NCBI GenBank assembly: GCA_964036195.1
Contig: OZ038451.1
Location: 12,776,529-12,840,528, forward strand
Direction: 5' to 3'
Origin: Sphaerolaimus hirsutus
Taxonomy: Eukaryota > Nematoda > Chromadorea > Monhysterida > Sphaerolaimidae
DNA length: 64,000 nt
Shown: piece by piece, positions 1 to 11,500 of the stretch
Numbering within the stretch: the stretch's first letter is position 1
Layout of the letters: each line of letters starts with the position of its first letter
Position numbers and translations under genes: made by a program
Notes under the pieces: generated by a model
Database searches by the model: none
What the model was told of the DNA's origin: nothing
What the model saw: only the letters and a program-made list of their open reading frames with translations

Positions 1-97
1 TAAAATGTCAAATGTCATGAAAAGCGTCAAAAGTCATGTAAAATGCCCTGCAAAATGGCAAACACGATATTTTACAGGGTCTGGGACTACCCCAGAT
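1..97. mobile_element. Family A MITE, truncated by window edge
   Basis: This has the ACATTTTAC/GTAAAATGTC palindrome and ends TTTTACAGGGTCTGGGACTA. It lies in the Roquin intron just downstream of the CCCH exon. The same inverted repeat (terminus CAGTCCCAGACCCTG) recurs at 23401, 37372, 40639 and 53343. Confidence 0.8.
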
Positions 98-104
98 GAC
101 CCAC

Positions 105-3100
105 CTGTAACGAGTGAGCGAAGGTGCATTGGGCGCCCCTTGGACACAGCCTGCCCGTGGTCACGTCGCGGCACATCGACGTCTTGTATCTGTACGACGA
201 GACTGACATGGGCGTCGGAGCCGATCCCAGCCGGTTCCGCTGCGAGTCCACCTGCACGTACGGGTGCATTCTTGTTGATGGATGGATGCACACGAACAGC
301 GTTTTCAACCCAACTAGGGGTTTCGAATGGGGGGGGGGTAACCCGCCCAGCTATCTAATGGCAAATATTTTGGCTACCATCCCCCTGAACCCCTGCCCCG
401 AAATCGCACAGCTATATAGCTATTTGGGGCGATTTGAGAAAATTTAACCAAAGTTTTGCTCAAAATCGCTAATTTTTTAGATAGACTAAATTTAGACATT
501 TTTGTAGATTTTCCCTTCAAAATTACTAGTTCATGTGCTTATGTACCTATTTTCACCTACTTTTAGCAATGCTTTCCCTTTTTTCTTGTTTCAAACCTTG
601 AAAACACGTATATATTGAACCCCCACGAACCCCCCTCCCCATAAGAAAATTTATTTTCAGCTATCTATCCTTTCGGAGGAGCGATTTGCTATCTATCCAA
701 TCCCACGGGGGGAAGGGGGGGTCAAAATTCAAGATACCCCCGAAAACAACAGATTGATGAAAAACTACAACCTGTTGCACTGCAACCTCTCCCTGAACAA
801 CTCGGTCGGGTCTGTTCAACGCGGCGGCGTGAGCGGCGGCGACCCTGTCCTCGCGGCACTGCGGCTTTCGACGGGCGCAAAATCGCACCTGGCGCTCGAC
901 GATGCGTCGGGCACAAGCGCACACCTCGGCTAGCTCCGCCCACGACGGGGCGCACTCTTCCTTGCGATCGTCCGTGCTCGGCGCTGAGAGGAGGGTAATA
1001 GGAGAGTGCTCAAGAGATGTTTACACGGCCTCGTGCAGGTACGTAGCCAGGATTTTTGAGCAGGGGGGTGGATTGTATACGGAGCCCAGCGAACGGGAGG
1101 GGCGGCGCACCCCCCTAAAATCTGACCCCTGTGGTTAAAAGGAATGGCGCCTTGGCGCCAGCGCCATTCGTAAGCGCCACGCCATGGCGCGATTGGCGTT
1201 GGCATTGGCGCCAAAAAGTGATGTACATGTATGTCTTTTACACACACGCCAATTTGCAGATAATTTGAGCCTGTCGTTCAACACTTGTAGGCATTTGAAA
1301 ACGAATTTCAGTTTTGGGAATTTCCGTAGCGACAACTGAAATTCGTTTTCAAATGTTTATAGGTCTCGAACGGCAAGCTCAAATTATGTACAAATCGGCA
1401 TTGTACACTTAACTAGTGAGCACACTTCACTGCTTTTTCTTGCAGATATGGAACTTTGTTCCGGAATTATGGAACTTAGAAATTGCCCAATCAGTTTTCA
1501 AACGAGCACTTGCAAACATACTCTGCGCGGCGCCGTTGAAGTCGATAGTGGCACATCGCTCGAAGTCGGGTATGAGTTCACTGAAAGAGTCAGGGTCGCT
1601 GGTCCTTTGCAGCGCGATCACCAACTCTTGAATAGCAGCGTTGTACGTTTGCGCAGTTTGCAGCTGTGTGTGAAACGCGTAATTACGTGAAAAACGATTG
1701 AGGATAAGTGCGCGAAAAATAATAGACATTAACACGAAATCACGAAATAGTGAATAGCGTTCTAAAAATCGATCCAAAATCAAATTCCAAAAAAGGGGTT
1801 TATATTTTATAAAATAAAAATATATAAAAAATCTTATATTCATTTTTATATTCTGCTAGGTTTTCCAGAGAGATTTAATAATATATCTTTTATGAGAAGA
1901 AAATATAAAATATAACTCATTTATATTTTCTCCAGTCTCTTTTCCAGAGAGATTTAATTAGGTATATTTTTGAGAGATTTTCTGAGATTATATTTCATCA
2001 TATCTTCTTTAAAAAATTTTTTTTAAACGCAAACCGTGAACACAAAACCAAGCACAATTGCCAAAACCGCCGCACCTTGTCCATGATACTCTGCATGTGG
2101 CTGCGATGCGCCTGGTCGCCGTACAGCAAACTCGACCACTGATCGGGACTGATGCGCAGGCCCGCCTCCATCGCAATCTGCACAATTTGCGCGTCGTGTT
2201 CGCGTCGCAGCGCTTCATAATGACGAAACTCCTCCTTCAGCTGCATCAGCGACGACTGGCCGTCGCGTTTCACTACCTGCGGAACGCGGATGAAATGACG
2301 GAAGTCAACTATTAAGTTCCAAGTTCAAGTTCAAGACTTCAAGTTTCCAAGTCAACTATTAAGTAGGGCGAGTAGTAGGTTGGATCGGAACTATTTAGTT
2401 ATCCCATCCCGCCTGGCAACTCAGAGTGGGGATGGCCGCAGTTTTTTGACCATTTTTTAATAAAAAATGTTTTTCAAAACCTATTTTTCACGTATGCCCT
2501 GCCCAGGGCTGGCGGGGGCACAATATATAGGCTTTTTCAAGGTTAAGAGGGCAGAAAGGGGAAAAAATCGCTAATAATCAGTTAAAAGTAGCCAAAAGTA
2601 GGTTTCAAATGGCTAAAAATAAGTATATAACCATGTATATAGCCGGACAGCACGATTTTGAAGATGAAAAACTATAAAAAGATGCGAAAATTAGTGATTT
2701 TGAGCGAAAATTGGGGCAAAATTTTTCAAAAACCACTCCAGATAGATAGATAGCTGAGCGATTTGGGGGGGGGGGGGTCTTTGGGGGTAGTAGTCAAAAA
2801 TTTTGCCTCAGGATAGATAGATAGCTGAGCGACCTCCGGGATAGATAGATAGCTGGCCGATTTGGGGGGCAGCCCCCCCCCCAGCCCCCCCTAGGAGACC
2901 CCTGGCCCTGCCACATACCTTCGGTGTGAAACATCACTACAGCTAAGTCCAACTGTTATAGTTGGACGTTTGGAAATAGTGTATACGTTGTCTCACAACC
3001 ATAATAGGGAGGTTTAAAAAACGATGTTTTTTATTAAACAGGGTCGTTAAAAAACTTTCTTTCGTGCCTAACCCAGAGGCCCAAAATCGGCTATACCCCA

Positions 3101-6100
3101 AAATCATCACCAAATAAAACGCACGTTGAAACAGCTGGCCCTGTACAAAAGTTGTACCACATGGCCCACGCAAGTTTTGCTTGCCTGCGGGTAGTCTTTT
3201 TCCAAAGTTTGCACAATATACATGACCAGGTTTTTGCGCGCAATCGACGCCCCTTCGCCCAGTGCCAATAGGATCAACTTCAAAACTTCCTCTTGCATGG
3301 CTGAAATGTAGGGTTCAAACGATATATCGTATGGAATATCGAATATCGGATATCGACCATTTTTTAATATCGAATATCGAATATCAATATCGAAAAATTT
3401 TAAAAAATATCGAATATCGATATCGAAAATTTTGAAAAAATATCGAATATCGATAGCGAATATCGACCATTTTTTCGATATATCGAACCTGTATTGTCCC
3501 CAAATTTACTTTTCATTTTCATTTTGAGATGTTTATGGTTGATCTGATGTGCTTATAGTATTGTATTTGATGAGTAAAAGTACAGTATTTATAATGTAAT
3601 TGTTGTTGGAGTGCTAAATTTGAAGCCAGAAAACGCTGATATACTTTTTTTTGCAACATGCCCTTAAGCAATTAGGTTAGGATGAACTGTAATATCTACC
3701 AATTGTTATTTGTCTGATACACTTTGATTCATCATGTTTTTCTTCTATTTTCTACCATTGAGTGATGTAAAGCTTGTTAATATCACTTGCACCATTCAAA
3801 TTTCAGTAAAGAGATGATTAAACATGTGTGCAACCACATGAAAATACAATATGCCACTTAAAATATGCCTTGCTATACCAAAAGCATATCGCAATATCGA
3901 ATATCAAAAATATCGAAATATCGAATATCGACCATTTTTCAATATCGAATATCGATATCGAGGTTCCATATCGTATCGATATCAAATATCGAGTTTCAAA
4001 AAAAATATCGAATATCGATATCGAAAATTTTGAAAAAATATCGAATATCGAAAAGTCATATCGTTTGAACCCTACTGAAATGTTTAAAGGTGCCCTAAAT
4101 TTAAAGGCGCTGTAAAAATAAAGGAACAAGGCGTAGGTTTACCACGTCGAACCTACCTGGACCAAGAAATTGGCACCCTCGCGCGCGCACGGCCGTCCAT
4201 AAACCGGCGCTAATGTGTGAAGAATTCTGGTGCAATAGCAAAACTTCTACCAGTGCCCTTTCAGTCAGTGAGCGACAAGCCCTGTACGCTTTTGTGCGAC
4301 CTGCAACGGCGCGGGGTTGGTTGAAAAAAGGGGTAAAACAATGTCAACTCAAAAAGCGGTGACGAACCCTCAACCTCAAAAAGTTGGCAGCAAAAGAGCG
4401 TCATCAGCTTACGCTGCATAGCGCGGGTCGCCTCGACCGAACCTTGAATGACACAGGGTATTCATACGCTTCTAGGCAGACTAGGCAATGTATACTGAGC
4501 GGAGCGCATACTCTGCGCAGAACCCTACCATGATTTAATGAATAAAATCTTGTGAAAAGTTTCGTAATTTATTATTCCACACTAAAACCGAAATATCATG
4601 ATGGAAAACTGTAGAATTTTTGTGCATTATTCAGATGTGTTATGGTAAGTCTCCGTGCAAACTGTGATGTCCACCGAGTATACATCAAATAATCAATGTA
4701 AAAGACTTCAACCAACTGGCTTGCCAGGAGTGACGTCTGACATAACGCGCGAGCGAGACCAAATCGCTGACGACTCTGTCGCAGTGCGGCCGATCGCTAG
4801 GCGCCACCGCCGCACTCAGTCGACTTTCGTGCGCTTCCAAGTCAGATCCGCGTCTGCGCAAATGAGTTGTGCGAACGGTGGGGTATCCAGAAAATGCTTT
4901 TTTGTAAAACCATCTACCGCAAATCCTTGAATAACTCCCCCGTTGGCGAGGTGAGGAAAAAATAAGTACCCTTGAATAACTCCCCCGTCATGATGAAAAG
5001 GATACAATACAAAAATACAAAAAAATGCAGCGACAGCACATAAATATGTGACAGGGACGTATCCAGGATTTTTGAGCGGGGGGGGGGGGCTGCTTGTTTA
5101 CGGAGGCCGGCAAGGGGGGACCCCCCTAAAATTTTAGCTAAAGTGGCGGAATGGCGCTGGCACCATTAGTAGACGCCACACCATGGCGCTATTGGCGTTG
5201 GCGTCAGCGCCATGGAACGCTGTATATGTATGTAAATATACATACAGGGGTGGGCATCTTCAGTTACCGCTGGGAAAATGCGATAGATTGAGCTACGGTT
5301 GAGCTATCAGAATGAAATTTTAACACAATGGAGTAGACTCCATAGGACACCTATTCTGAAGTTTGCAACCCAAACGGCCACATTTTGGGTGAGTTGTGGA
5401 ACACACGGTTTTTAGTGTAATTTTGTGACTTGACGTCACCCATAGGATAAATCGAGGGTGGCATTTGAGGGGGGGGGGCATCGGTCGTTGGTGTCGTCCC
5501 ATTCTGTCGTACATCGGCCGATTTTGATGCCCTTTGAGTATGTTGTGGTCGCGCCTACTACCAAATTCTTTTTTTACTCGAATAGTCCCCCAGTCCCGAG
5601 ATAAGGGGGGTGAAGTCACAAAATTACACTAAAAACTGTGTGTTCCACAACTCCTCCAAACTGTGGCCGTTTGGGTTGCAAACTTCAGCATAGGTGTCCT
5701 ATGGAGTCTACTCTATTGTGTTAAAATTTCATTGTGATATCTCAACTGTAGCTCAAGCTATCGCGTTTTTCCAGCGGTAACTGAAGATGCCCACCCCTGT
5801 ACAAAACAGCAAAAAGCACAACATTGAGTGTATATACAACGATTTGCGGCCATTTTATTGTTGTTGGACAGTTAAATACCTTAAATACACGAGTTGACAA
5901 ACAAATAACTCCCCTGGGAACTTATTCAAGGATTTAGGTATCCCTTGATAAAAAAACTCCAAAAAAGCTGCCACCCCCATCCACCGACCTGACCAAAGGG
6001 CAATCAATAGCCACAGCCAACACAGCGTCATTAGCGGGCAGCTCGGGCAGCCTGCCCGCGGCGGCGGCGCTCAACTCCGCCTGGTCGACGGGGCAGCGCA

Positions 6101-6653
6101 CCGGGCGCCGCAGTTGAGCGCAGCACTGGCGACACGCAGAGTGCGAGCAGGCGGCCAACGTGACCGCTTCCTTGTTGGACGGGGGGTCGAAGCGCCACGT
6201 GCACACGCAGCACGAAATCAGCTGGGGGGTGTTGATGGGGGTGATTTGGAGGGATTGGATTTTGATAAATTGATTATTTTCAAATAGAAGCTGCTTTTCT
6301 TCGAAATGAATTCGGAACGGGGTCGAGGTGCCAGTTCCGCAAATTGAAATGGCAAAAGCTAAGTAAAATGGCAAGTGACTGAAAATGTAAAGTAAGTTGG
6401 CAAAAGAGAAGTAAATAAAAAAGTCATTTATCTTAGCTTTTGCTTTTTTACTTAGGTTTTGCCATTTCACTTCGCATTTGCCATTTTACTTCTCACTTTT
6501 CAATTTGCGTAACTGGTTCCTGATGAAACCATTGCCAGCAATTTTCTAAAATCGGATTCTATCATTTTTGGAGAATGTGACATCCTTTAACTGCTGAAAA
6601 AAATCGCCGGAGGAAGAGCGACAGACCTCGTTCCAAGGACTGTTTGCCGCCAT
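105..6653 (-). CDS. RC3H1: Roquin-type RING/CCCH E3 ubiquitin ligase and RNA-binding protein (3' end beyond window)
   Basis: Roquins bind stem-loop (CDE-type) mRNA elements and act as RING E3 ligases that promote mRNA decay in the cytoplasm; the nematode relative is RLE-1. Exons read on the minus strand: 6653-6627, 6221-5989, 4853-4717, 4442-4368, 4300-4157, 3300-3125, 2276-2076, 1663-1522, 983-772, 251-105. All nine intron phases close. Visible: a short N-terminus ending NSPWNE; an N-terminal RING (CCVCTWRF, then [11 protein letters not shown] and RCPVDQ); the HEPN/ROQ core with near-identity to animal Roquins ([59 protein letters not shown]); and a C-x8-C-x5-C-x3-H zinc finger ([19 protein letters not shown] then AH). 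The 498 codons seen end at the finger; the proline-rich C-terminus lies left of the window. Introns are packed with transposons. Family identity is very sure; terminal exons are less so. Confidence 0.93.
316..741. mobile_element. Family F element (CTATCTATC plus G/C homopolymers)
   Basis: Lies in the Roquin intron 252-771. It carries the GCTATCTAT motifs, G and C runs and the terminal phrase TTCAAGATACCCC found again at 43525. It is shorter than the roughly 500-bp full copies at 12417 and 57008. Confidence 0.6.
1038..1250. mobile_element. Family E element fragment (GGCGCC-rich)
   Basis: Begins GTAGCCAGGATTTTTGAGC and contains the GGCGCCAGCGCCATTCG block and the ATGTACATGTATG block of the full copies at 11322 and 58857. 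Lies in the Roquin intron 984-1521. Confidence 0.6.
2500..2904. mobile_element. Family F element, partial
   Basis: Shares with 57008-57506, in the same order: ATATATAGGCTTTTTCA, CTAATAATCAGTTAAAAG, repeated ATAGATAGATAGCTGAGCG and terminal CTAGGAGACCCCTGG. Sits in the Roquin intron 2277-3124. Confidence 0.75.
3309..4074. mobile_element. hAT-like element with an ATCGAT-satellite core; 8-bp target duplication at a 3' splice site
   Basis: The termini are inverted repeats: TAGGGTTCAAACGATAT at 3309 and ATATCGTTTGAACCCTA ending at 4074. The 8-bp target duplication CTGAAATG is perfect (3301-3308 and 4075-4082). On the gene strand that reads CATTTCAG, the acceptor of the Roquin exon ending at 3300. 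Both arms are arrays of ATATCGAATATCG-type repeats around a unique 400-bp middle. No transposase ORF is seen. Confidence 0.88.
4489..4683. mobile_element. Family H MITE (GTATACTC.. termini)
   Basis: Left end GTATACTGAGCGGAGC, right end GTCCACCGAGTATAC. The internal CATGATTTAATGAATAAAAT stretch reappears inverted at 52829-53021. It overlaps no coding sequence; Roquin exon 4853-4717 lies just to the right. Confidence 0.6.
5056..5860. mobile_element. Family E element, interrupted by a nested foldback
   Basis: Starts GACGTATCCAGGATTTTTG. The GGCGCTGGCACCATTAG block and the TGTATGTAAATATACATA block follow, then continue after the nested insertion as CAAAACAGCAAAAAGC. The continuation matches the uninterrupted copies at 11322 and 58857. 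Confidence 0.75.
5245..5799. mobile_element. Foldback element nested by TA target duplication
   Basis: A 555-bp near-complete palindrome with termini CAGGGGTGGGCATCTTCAG and its complement. The flanks are TA and TA. Removing one TA restores the family E sequence ACATACAAAACAGC seen at 58857, so this is a dated nested insertion with a 2-bp TA duplication, as for Tc1/mariner- or Merlin/pogo-like transposases. Confidence 0.85.
6328..6520. mobile_element. Family B MITE in Roquin intron 1
   Basis: Ends GTGCCAGTTCCGCAAATTG and CAATTTGCGTAACTGGTTCC, flanking AAATGGCAAAAG/AAGTAAAATGGC arms. Same family as 19201, 34986 and intron 56008-56373. Confidence 0.75.
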
Positions 6654-7281
6654 TCTGGTTGGTATTTATCAACAGCACGATTCCATTGGAATCATACGGC
6701 CCATGGCACATAGTGCCCAAGCGGCAATTCCTGCACGTGCTTTAGCGTGATTATACACATACCGTATTACCTCGAATTTTGAGGGGGTAATCCGAGGTGG
6801 GGGTACTTCGAGGGGGTATTATTCCGCCAGACTTTTTTGAAGTCCCAGTACTCAGTCGTTGTTTGTAACGTATGGATGTAGAAAAATGCAGCGATGACCG
6901 ACAAGTATAAGCAATGCCCACATATTCCGGGTTCCGTATACACTCCCCCCCCCCCCCCTCCCCGCTCGAAAATCCTGTGTACGTCCCTGAGTATCAAGCG
7001 TCTACTATAGAGGTCTAAGCGTCTTTATCATCCCTGGTGGGGGTATTTCGAGGGGGGTATTTTCTCATAAGCTCGTTAAGAACTGGGGGCATTCTAAGGG
7101 GTATTTCGAGGAAATACGGCATACAGATTTACATGTAAACGCAAATAAAGACATGCATGCAATTGAGGCGCGGCATGAGTATGAGAGATCGACAGCATCA
7201 AAAATAAAACATAAACAATATCAAGTGTCATTTCACAGTTCATTTCAATTCGATTTACTGAATAATGTAATTCAAGTAATG
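6654..7281. other. Intergenic: Roquin 5' side to EEF1AKMT1 3' end, mostly a family G element
   Basis: From about 6762 to 7119 this is a family G element: TACCGTATTACCTCGAATTTTGAGGGGGTA at the left, and GGGGTATTTCGAGG..AATACGG at the right, with a C/G homopolymer middle. The rest is unremarkable AT-rich DNA. No coding sequence is supported. Confidence 0.6.
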
Positions 7282-8034
7282 TCACAAGCAAGTAGTATCA
7301 AAATTAGTGTAACAAGCGAACTCATTTGCTAAATTATTCTGGTGCACAGGAACGAAACTATGTCGCTTCAAACCGAGAAATTTCGCACATGAAGCTTCCA
7401 TAACCGCACCAGTACACACCATCACATTTGTATACGTGCTTTTTTGCAACAGTCGAATAACCTGACAAGTTTTCAGAAGGCACTCGTCTGACAAAAAGGG
7501 TGGGTCCGCGAAAATAAAATCGAAAGTATGAGCGAGGTCATTCGGAATATTCTGCGGCAGCTGATAATCATAAAACTGGAAGTGGCCCTCGCATCTTGAT
7601 TCAAAGCGACGGTCGAATTCGAACAGGGTCACGTTGATTCCGTTTTCTGTAATTCAAAAAAGCTCAACCACGAGCACATCGCCGACAAAATCGAAAAGAA
7701 TATGAACCTTGGCACCGTTCCAACAGCTCGACAGCCAGCGTAGGTGCACTCAAAACGGCGAGCGAACGCGCGCCAGACGCAACTGCAGTCGCCACACATT
7801 CCTCAGCCAACTTTTTGGTGGTTGTTTCGTCATACCAGAATTGACTCAGTTGCCAGTTCTCCGCATTGGAAGTCTCAGCGCCCTGCAGCGAGAAATACGA
7901 ACGTTCAATTTGATCAGGCAACAGAAAAGCACAGGGCCTACTCGCAGTTTTTCATGGTAGAATTCGGCCAGCGCGGCCATCGCCTGCTCGCTGAGCTGCG
8001 GCCGATCATCGCGATCATCCTCGATCTCGATCAT
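7282..8034 (-). CDS. EEF1AKMT1: EEF1A lysine methyltransferase 1 (N6AMT2 family)
   Basis: SAM-dependent class I methyltransferase that trimethylates a lysine of translation factor eEF1A in the cytoplasm. Exons 8034-7942, 7882-7708 and 7646-7282 give 210 residues (human about 214), all with GT/AG ends and closing phases. The introns are tiny (59 and 61 bp) and free of transposons, unlike neighbouring genes. Visible: the N-terminal family signature PQLSEQAMAALAEFYHEK, then SQFWYDE, the SAM-motif region, the catalytic motif FADPPFLSDECLLKT and the C-terminal NLANEFACYTNFD. Its start lies 531 bp from the divergent p23 start, so the two probably share a promoter region. Confidence 0.94.
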
Positions 8035-8565
8035 ATTTCTTTCTTTTTTTTGTTTCGGGTAGGTTTTGAAGAAACATCATCATGAGGATAATTTATTGGA
8101 GGTGCGTGCGGTGTATTCACGATTTTGTTTATTTTTTAGGCGGAACTAAGTTGCAGTGTTCCCGCTGAAAAAGCATTGGAATGCTGCCAATTACTATGGC
8201 AACGTTAGAATAAAACAGTTATCCTGACAGTCGTTCTCACTCTGCATTAAAGTTGACATACTGAATATTGTCATAGGTACAGTGATCAACTCTGACCATG
8301 TTTCAGGACAAACATAGAGAAAAACATCGATTTTAACAAGTATTTTATGTGTTTTTTTTCGTGCAATATTCAATCTCTCACTCGTTTCTGCCAACATTCT
8401 ACCGTAATTCAAACACAAAGTGATGATCGAGGAACAAGGGTATATTTGTTAGAAAAATCGCGAAAATTGAAATTCGCCGGGCCTGAATCATTTGGCTATT
8501 ATCGGCTCTTGTTGTTTGTTCCCGGGGTTTTTGGTTTGAGCCCTTTGTTGTTGACGACTAGCACC
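8035..8565. promoter_or_regulatory. Divergent upstream region shared by EEF1AKMT1 and p23
   Basis: A 531-bp interval between two divergent translation starts. It contains no recognisable transposon, one of the few clean stretches in the window, which is consistent with promoter constraint. Small open frames here show no homology. Confidence 0.45.
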
Positions 8566-11500
8566 ATGCCAGAGCTAAAGTGAGCTTTTTCGTGTCTTTT
8601 GAAACATCGGTCCTGGTTTATTTTTTCTATTTTTATTTCGCAGGTCATCGCACCCGCCTCTGTACTGGGCGCAGCGGAAGAAAATCGTTTATTTGACGGT
8701 GGACGTTGATGATTTTCAAGTGAGCGATCTCACCGTATCAGAGAAGAGATTTCACATCAAGTCAGTTCTCGCTGTGGTTTATAGTTTTGTATTCGATGTA
8801 CGATTTTTGGGTGTTGCAGACAAAGTTGGCTATGTGCCCAGTGCACTTGTACTTTTTTGCACGTGGATGTTACTGATACACTAGCATGGCCACCTATGTA
8901 TATGCATATACTCGATGGACTTCATACTCGGTACTCGCAGTTATTTATGTCTCAAGTTGGAAGCTTGCCAATGACAATCAAAACGTGCGATTTATGATAA
9001 TCAAGTATCGTTGGCACGCTTCCAGCGTGTAAAGTTACTATGGTATTGCTACATTGTGTCGGAGAGTGTATTGTTTTTGGTGCCGGTTCCGCAGGTGGCA
9101 AAGTAATTAATCAAATAACTAGTTAAAGATGAAGTAAAAAGTTAGAAGCAAATGACAATAAAATGTATAAAAAAATAATAAAACCTGGTGCATTCTGCTT
9201 AAAATGCTCATGACCGTCTTGAAAATAAATACATTTTTACTATTTTCAATTTTATTCTTTTCATTACATTTTCTTGTCATTCCCTATTTGTCTCTTGACT
9301 CTTAACTTGCCAGTGTCAAATTGACTTTTATCATTTGTCATTTTACTTTTGCCTCTTTCTGAACTGGCCCCAGATGCTGTGATACAGGCTGCCCGAGGAA
9401 ACGTCTTACTGAATAAACTTTGCTGCTGTGCATTGTAGAGCATCATTCCAAATCGCTAAATTTTAAAAATAGAACTTTGGCGCTTATGCACTCAAACACT
9501 TAAATCGGCACTTTCCTGTGGCAATTTTTTTACGCTTGCAGGGGTTTGGGCGGGGCGGCCAAACAACCCTACGAGTGCGAGGTGGAACTGTATGGACCCG
9601 TAGAGTCGGTGAGTGCCTAGCAAGTGTGTTTGTTGCCGCGGCAAATATTTGCCAGCGAATATGCATGTAAGGTAAACTGACTCATTAGTGGAAGTATACA
9701 CAGTTCGTTATGTGATTTTTTATATATAAAAAATTGATGCAAATGCATTCATGTTAAGCAAAGATTTAGGCGGTGTTCTTAGCAAGAACATACATTTTCT
9801 ACCAAAAATGTAAATAGTCGATGAAGTGTGATTCACACAGCAAATCTAACAAATTTATTACCTTTTAAATTCAGAATAATTTCATCAAGATTTTCCAAGA
9901 CTCCACATTAATTATTCACTACCGTGCAGAATAGTTGAGATTTTTTTTGCTGCATGACTAACATTGCCAAAATTTTGAAATGTTGTGTGTGCACAACATT
10001 TGGATACCATTGGTGGGTACTATGGGGGTTTGGCTACATGTGCCCAGGATGAACGCTCCTTGACTTCATTTATATGCTTATATTCTTAGTGCAGAAACAT
10101 ATTCATTCAGTTTCTTTGTGTTTCAGAATAGTTGGAACTTTTCTTGTTTTGGGCAGTAGCTGCCCAATCTCTTATTTTATAGTGGTTATCCAATACCTAG
10201 GTTCATTTTTGAACAAGATTTTCAATATGGTGGATGTCCACCAGTGTTGCTGTGCTGTGTGCACAGCAAGGAACATTCTAAGCATGAACAGCATATGTTG
10301 GACTGTAGCATGTATTTATCTCAGCTGCAGTTTTGCATTCATTGCCAGCCACTCAGAAATGTGGGTGGGCATACTAGTCAGTAGGGCTATTTGGTGTGTA
10401 AATTTGAGGTTTTGGCTTTGCTCTATTGCGGAGAAAAGTTGGCCCAACTGAAATGTAAAATGTAAGTATTTAGTATGGAAAGATAGTGAAAGTTTGAAGT
10501 TCTATAACTTTTGACTGGAATGATATATTGAAGACAATTTGTTGCCATATGAGTCATCTTTGTCTACAGTATTTTATAGCATGTTCAAACACAAAAATGT
10601 CATACCGAAAGCCCCAGTCAAAATGCATAAAAATGTAGACACCACTGATAAGTTTGAAGTGTCATAACTTTTGATTGGAATGAGATATTGAAAAGATTGA
10701 AAAGCCAGATGAATGCTTTTTGTCCATAGTATATGATAGAATGTTCAAAAAAGTTTTTTTTTCGTATTGAAAAACAGGGCCAAATCGAGCTAATGAATAT
10801 AGACATCACTGATTCAACTTCAAAAATAGAATTATCAGTTTGTCCTGATCATGTTAAGTGTTCAATGACACAAATCGGCCCAGAAATGGTTGAATTATTA
10901 AGCTTCAAAGTCAATCATTCAGATCTGCCAATTTTTATTTATCAAACACCTCCTTTTTCACCTTAACCGCGGTTTTCGACCATATTGGGCCCACACATAT
11001 TAGTTGACATCGCGTCAACTCAGTGTCAATTGGAAAAAAAACAAGAAGTTTGTAAAAAGCATCACACTTAACAGGAACAATGAAAATGAAGTGTCATGAT
11101 GTAACATTAACTATGCTCTATCAGATAGATAAGTTGAAATCACAGTATCACTTAAATTCAGTTGACATTTCGTTGACACGAATTCAGTTGTTTATATACC
11201 TTTTAAACTATTTTTAACCTTTTACTTGGCTACGTTCACCTGATTTAGCGATTTTTCCCCTTCCTACCTCTATACCTTGAAAAAGCCTATATTTTTGCTC
11301 CCGGGAACCCCACCCCAGAACCAGGGCCGTATCCAGGGGGGGGCGGGGTGAGACCAGAAAGTGACCGGATTTTGCGACTTTTTCAACGTCAGCGTAAAAA
11401 TTTTGCGCGCAAGCGCGCATTCTTCACCGGACATAAGATATTATCTTCAGATTTGCCCCATGTGGCCGCAAATCGGTATAAATACACTCAATCTTGTGCT

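Noticed and set aside
3309-4074. Possible CRISPR-like direct repeats (ATATCG arrays)
   Set aside because: There are no regular spacers, the arrays lie inside inverted-repeat transposon ends, and the context is a spliced eukaryotic gene.
3818-4129. ORFs in several frames rich in Ile, Tyr, Ser and Arg
   Set aside because: They come from the ATATCG-type satellite arms of the element 3309-4074.
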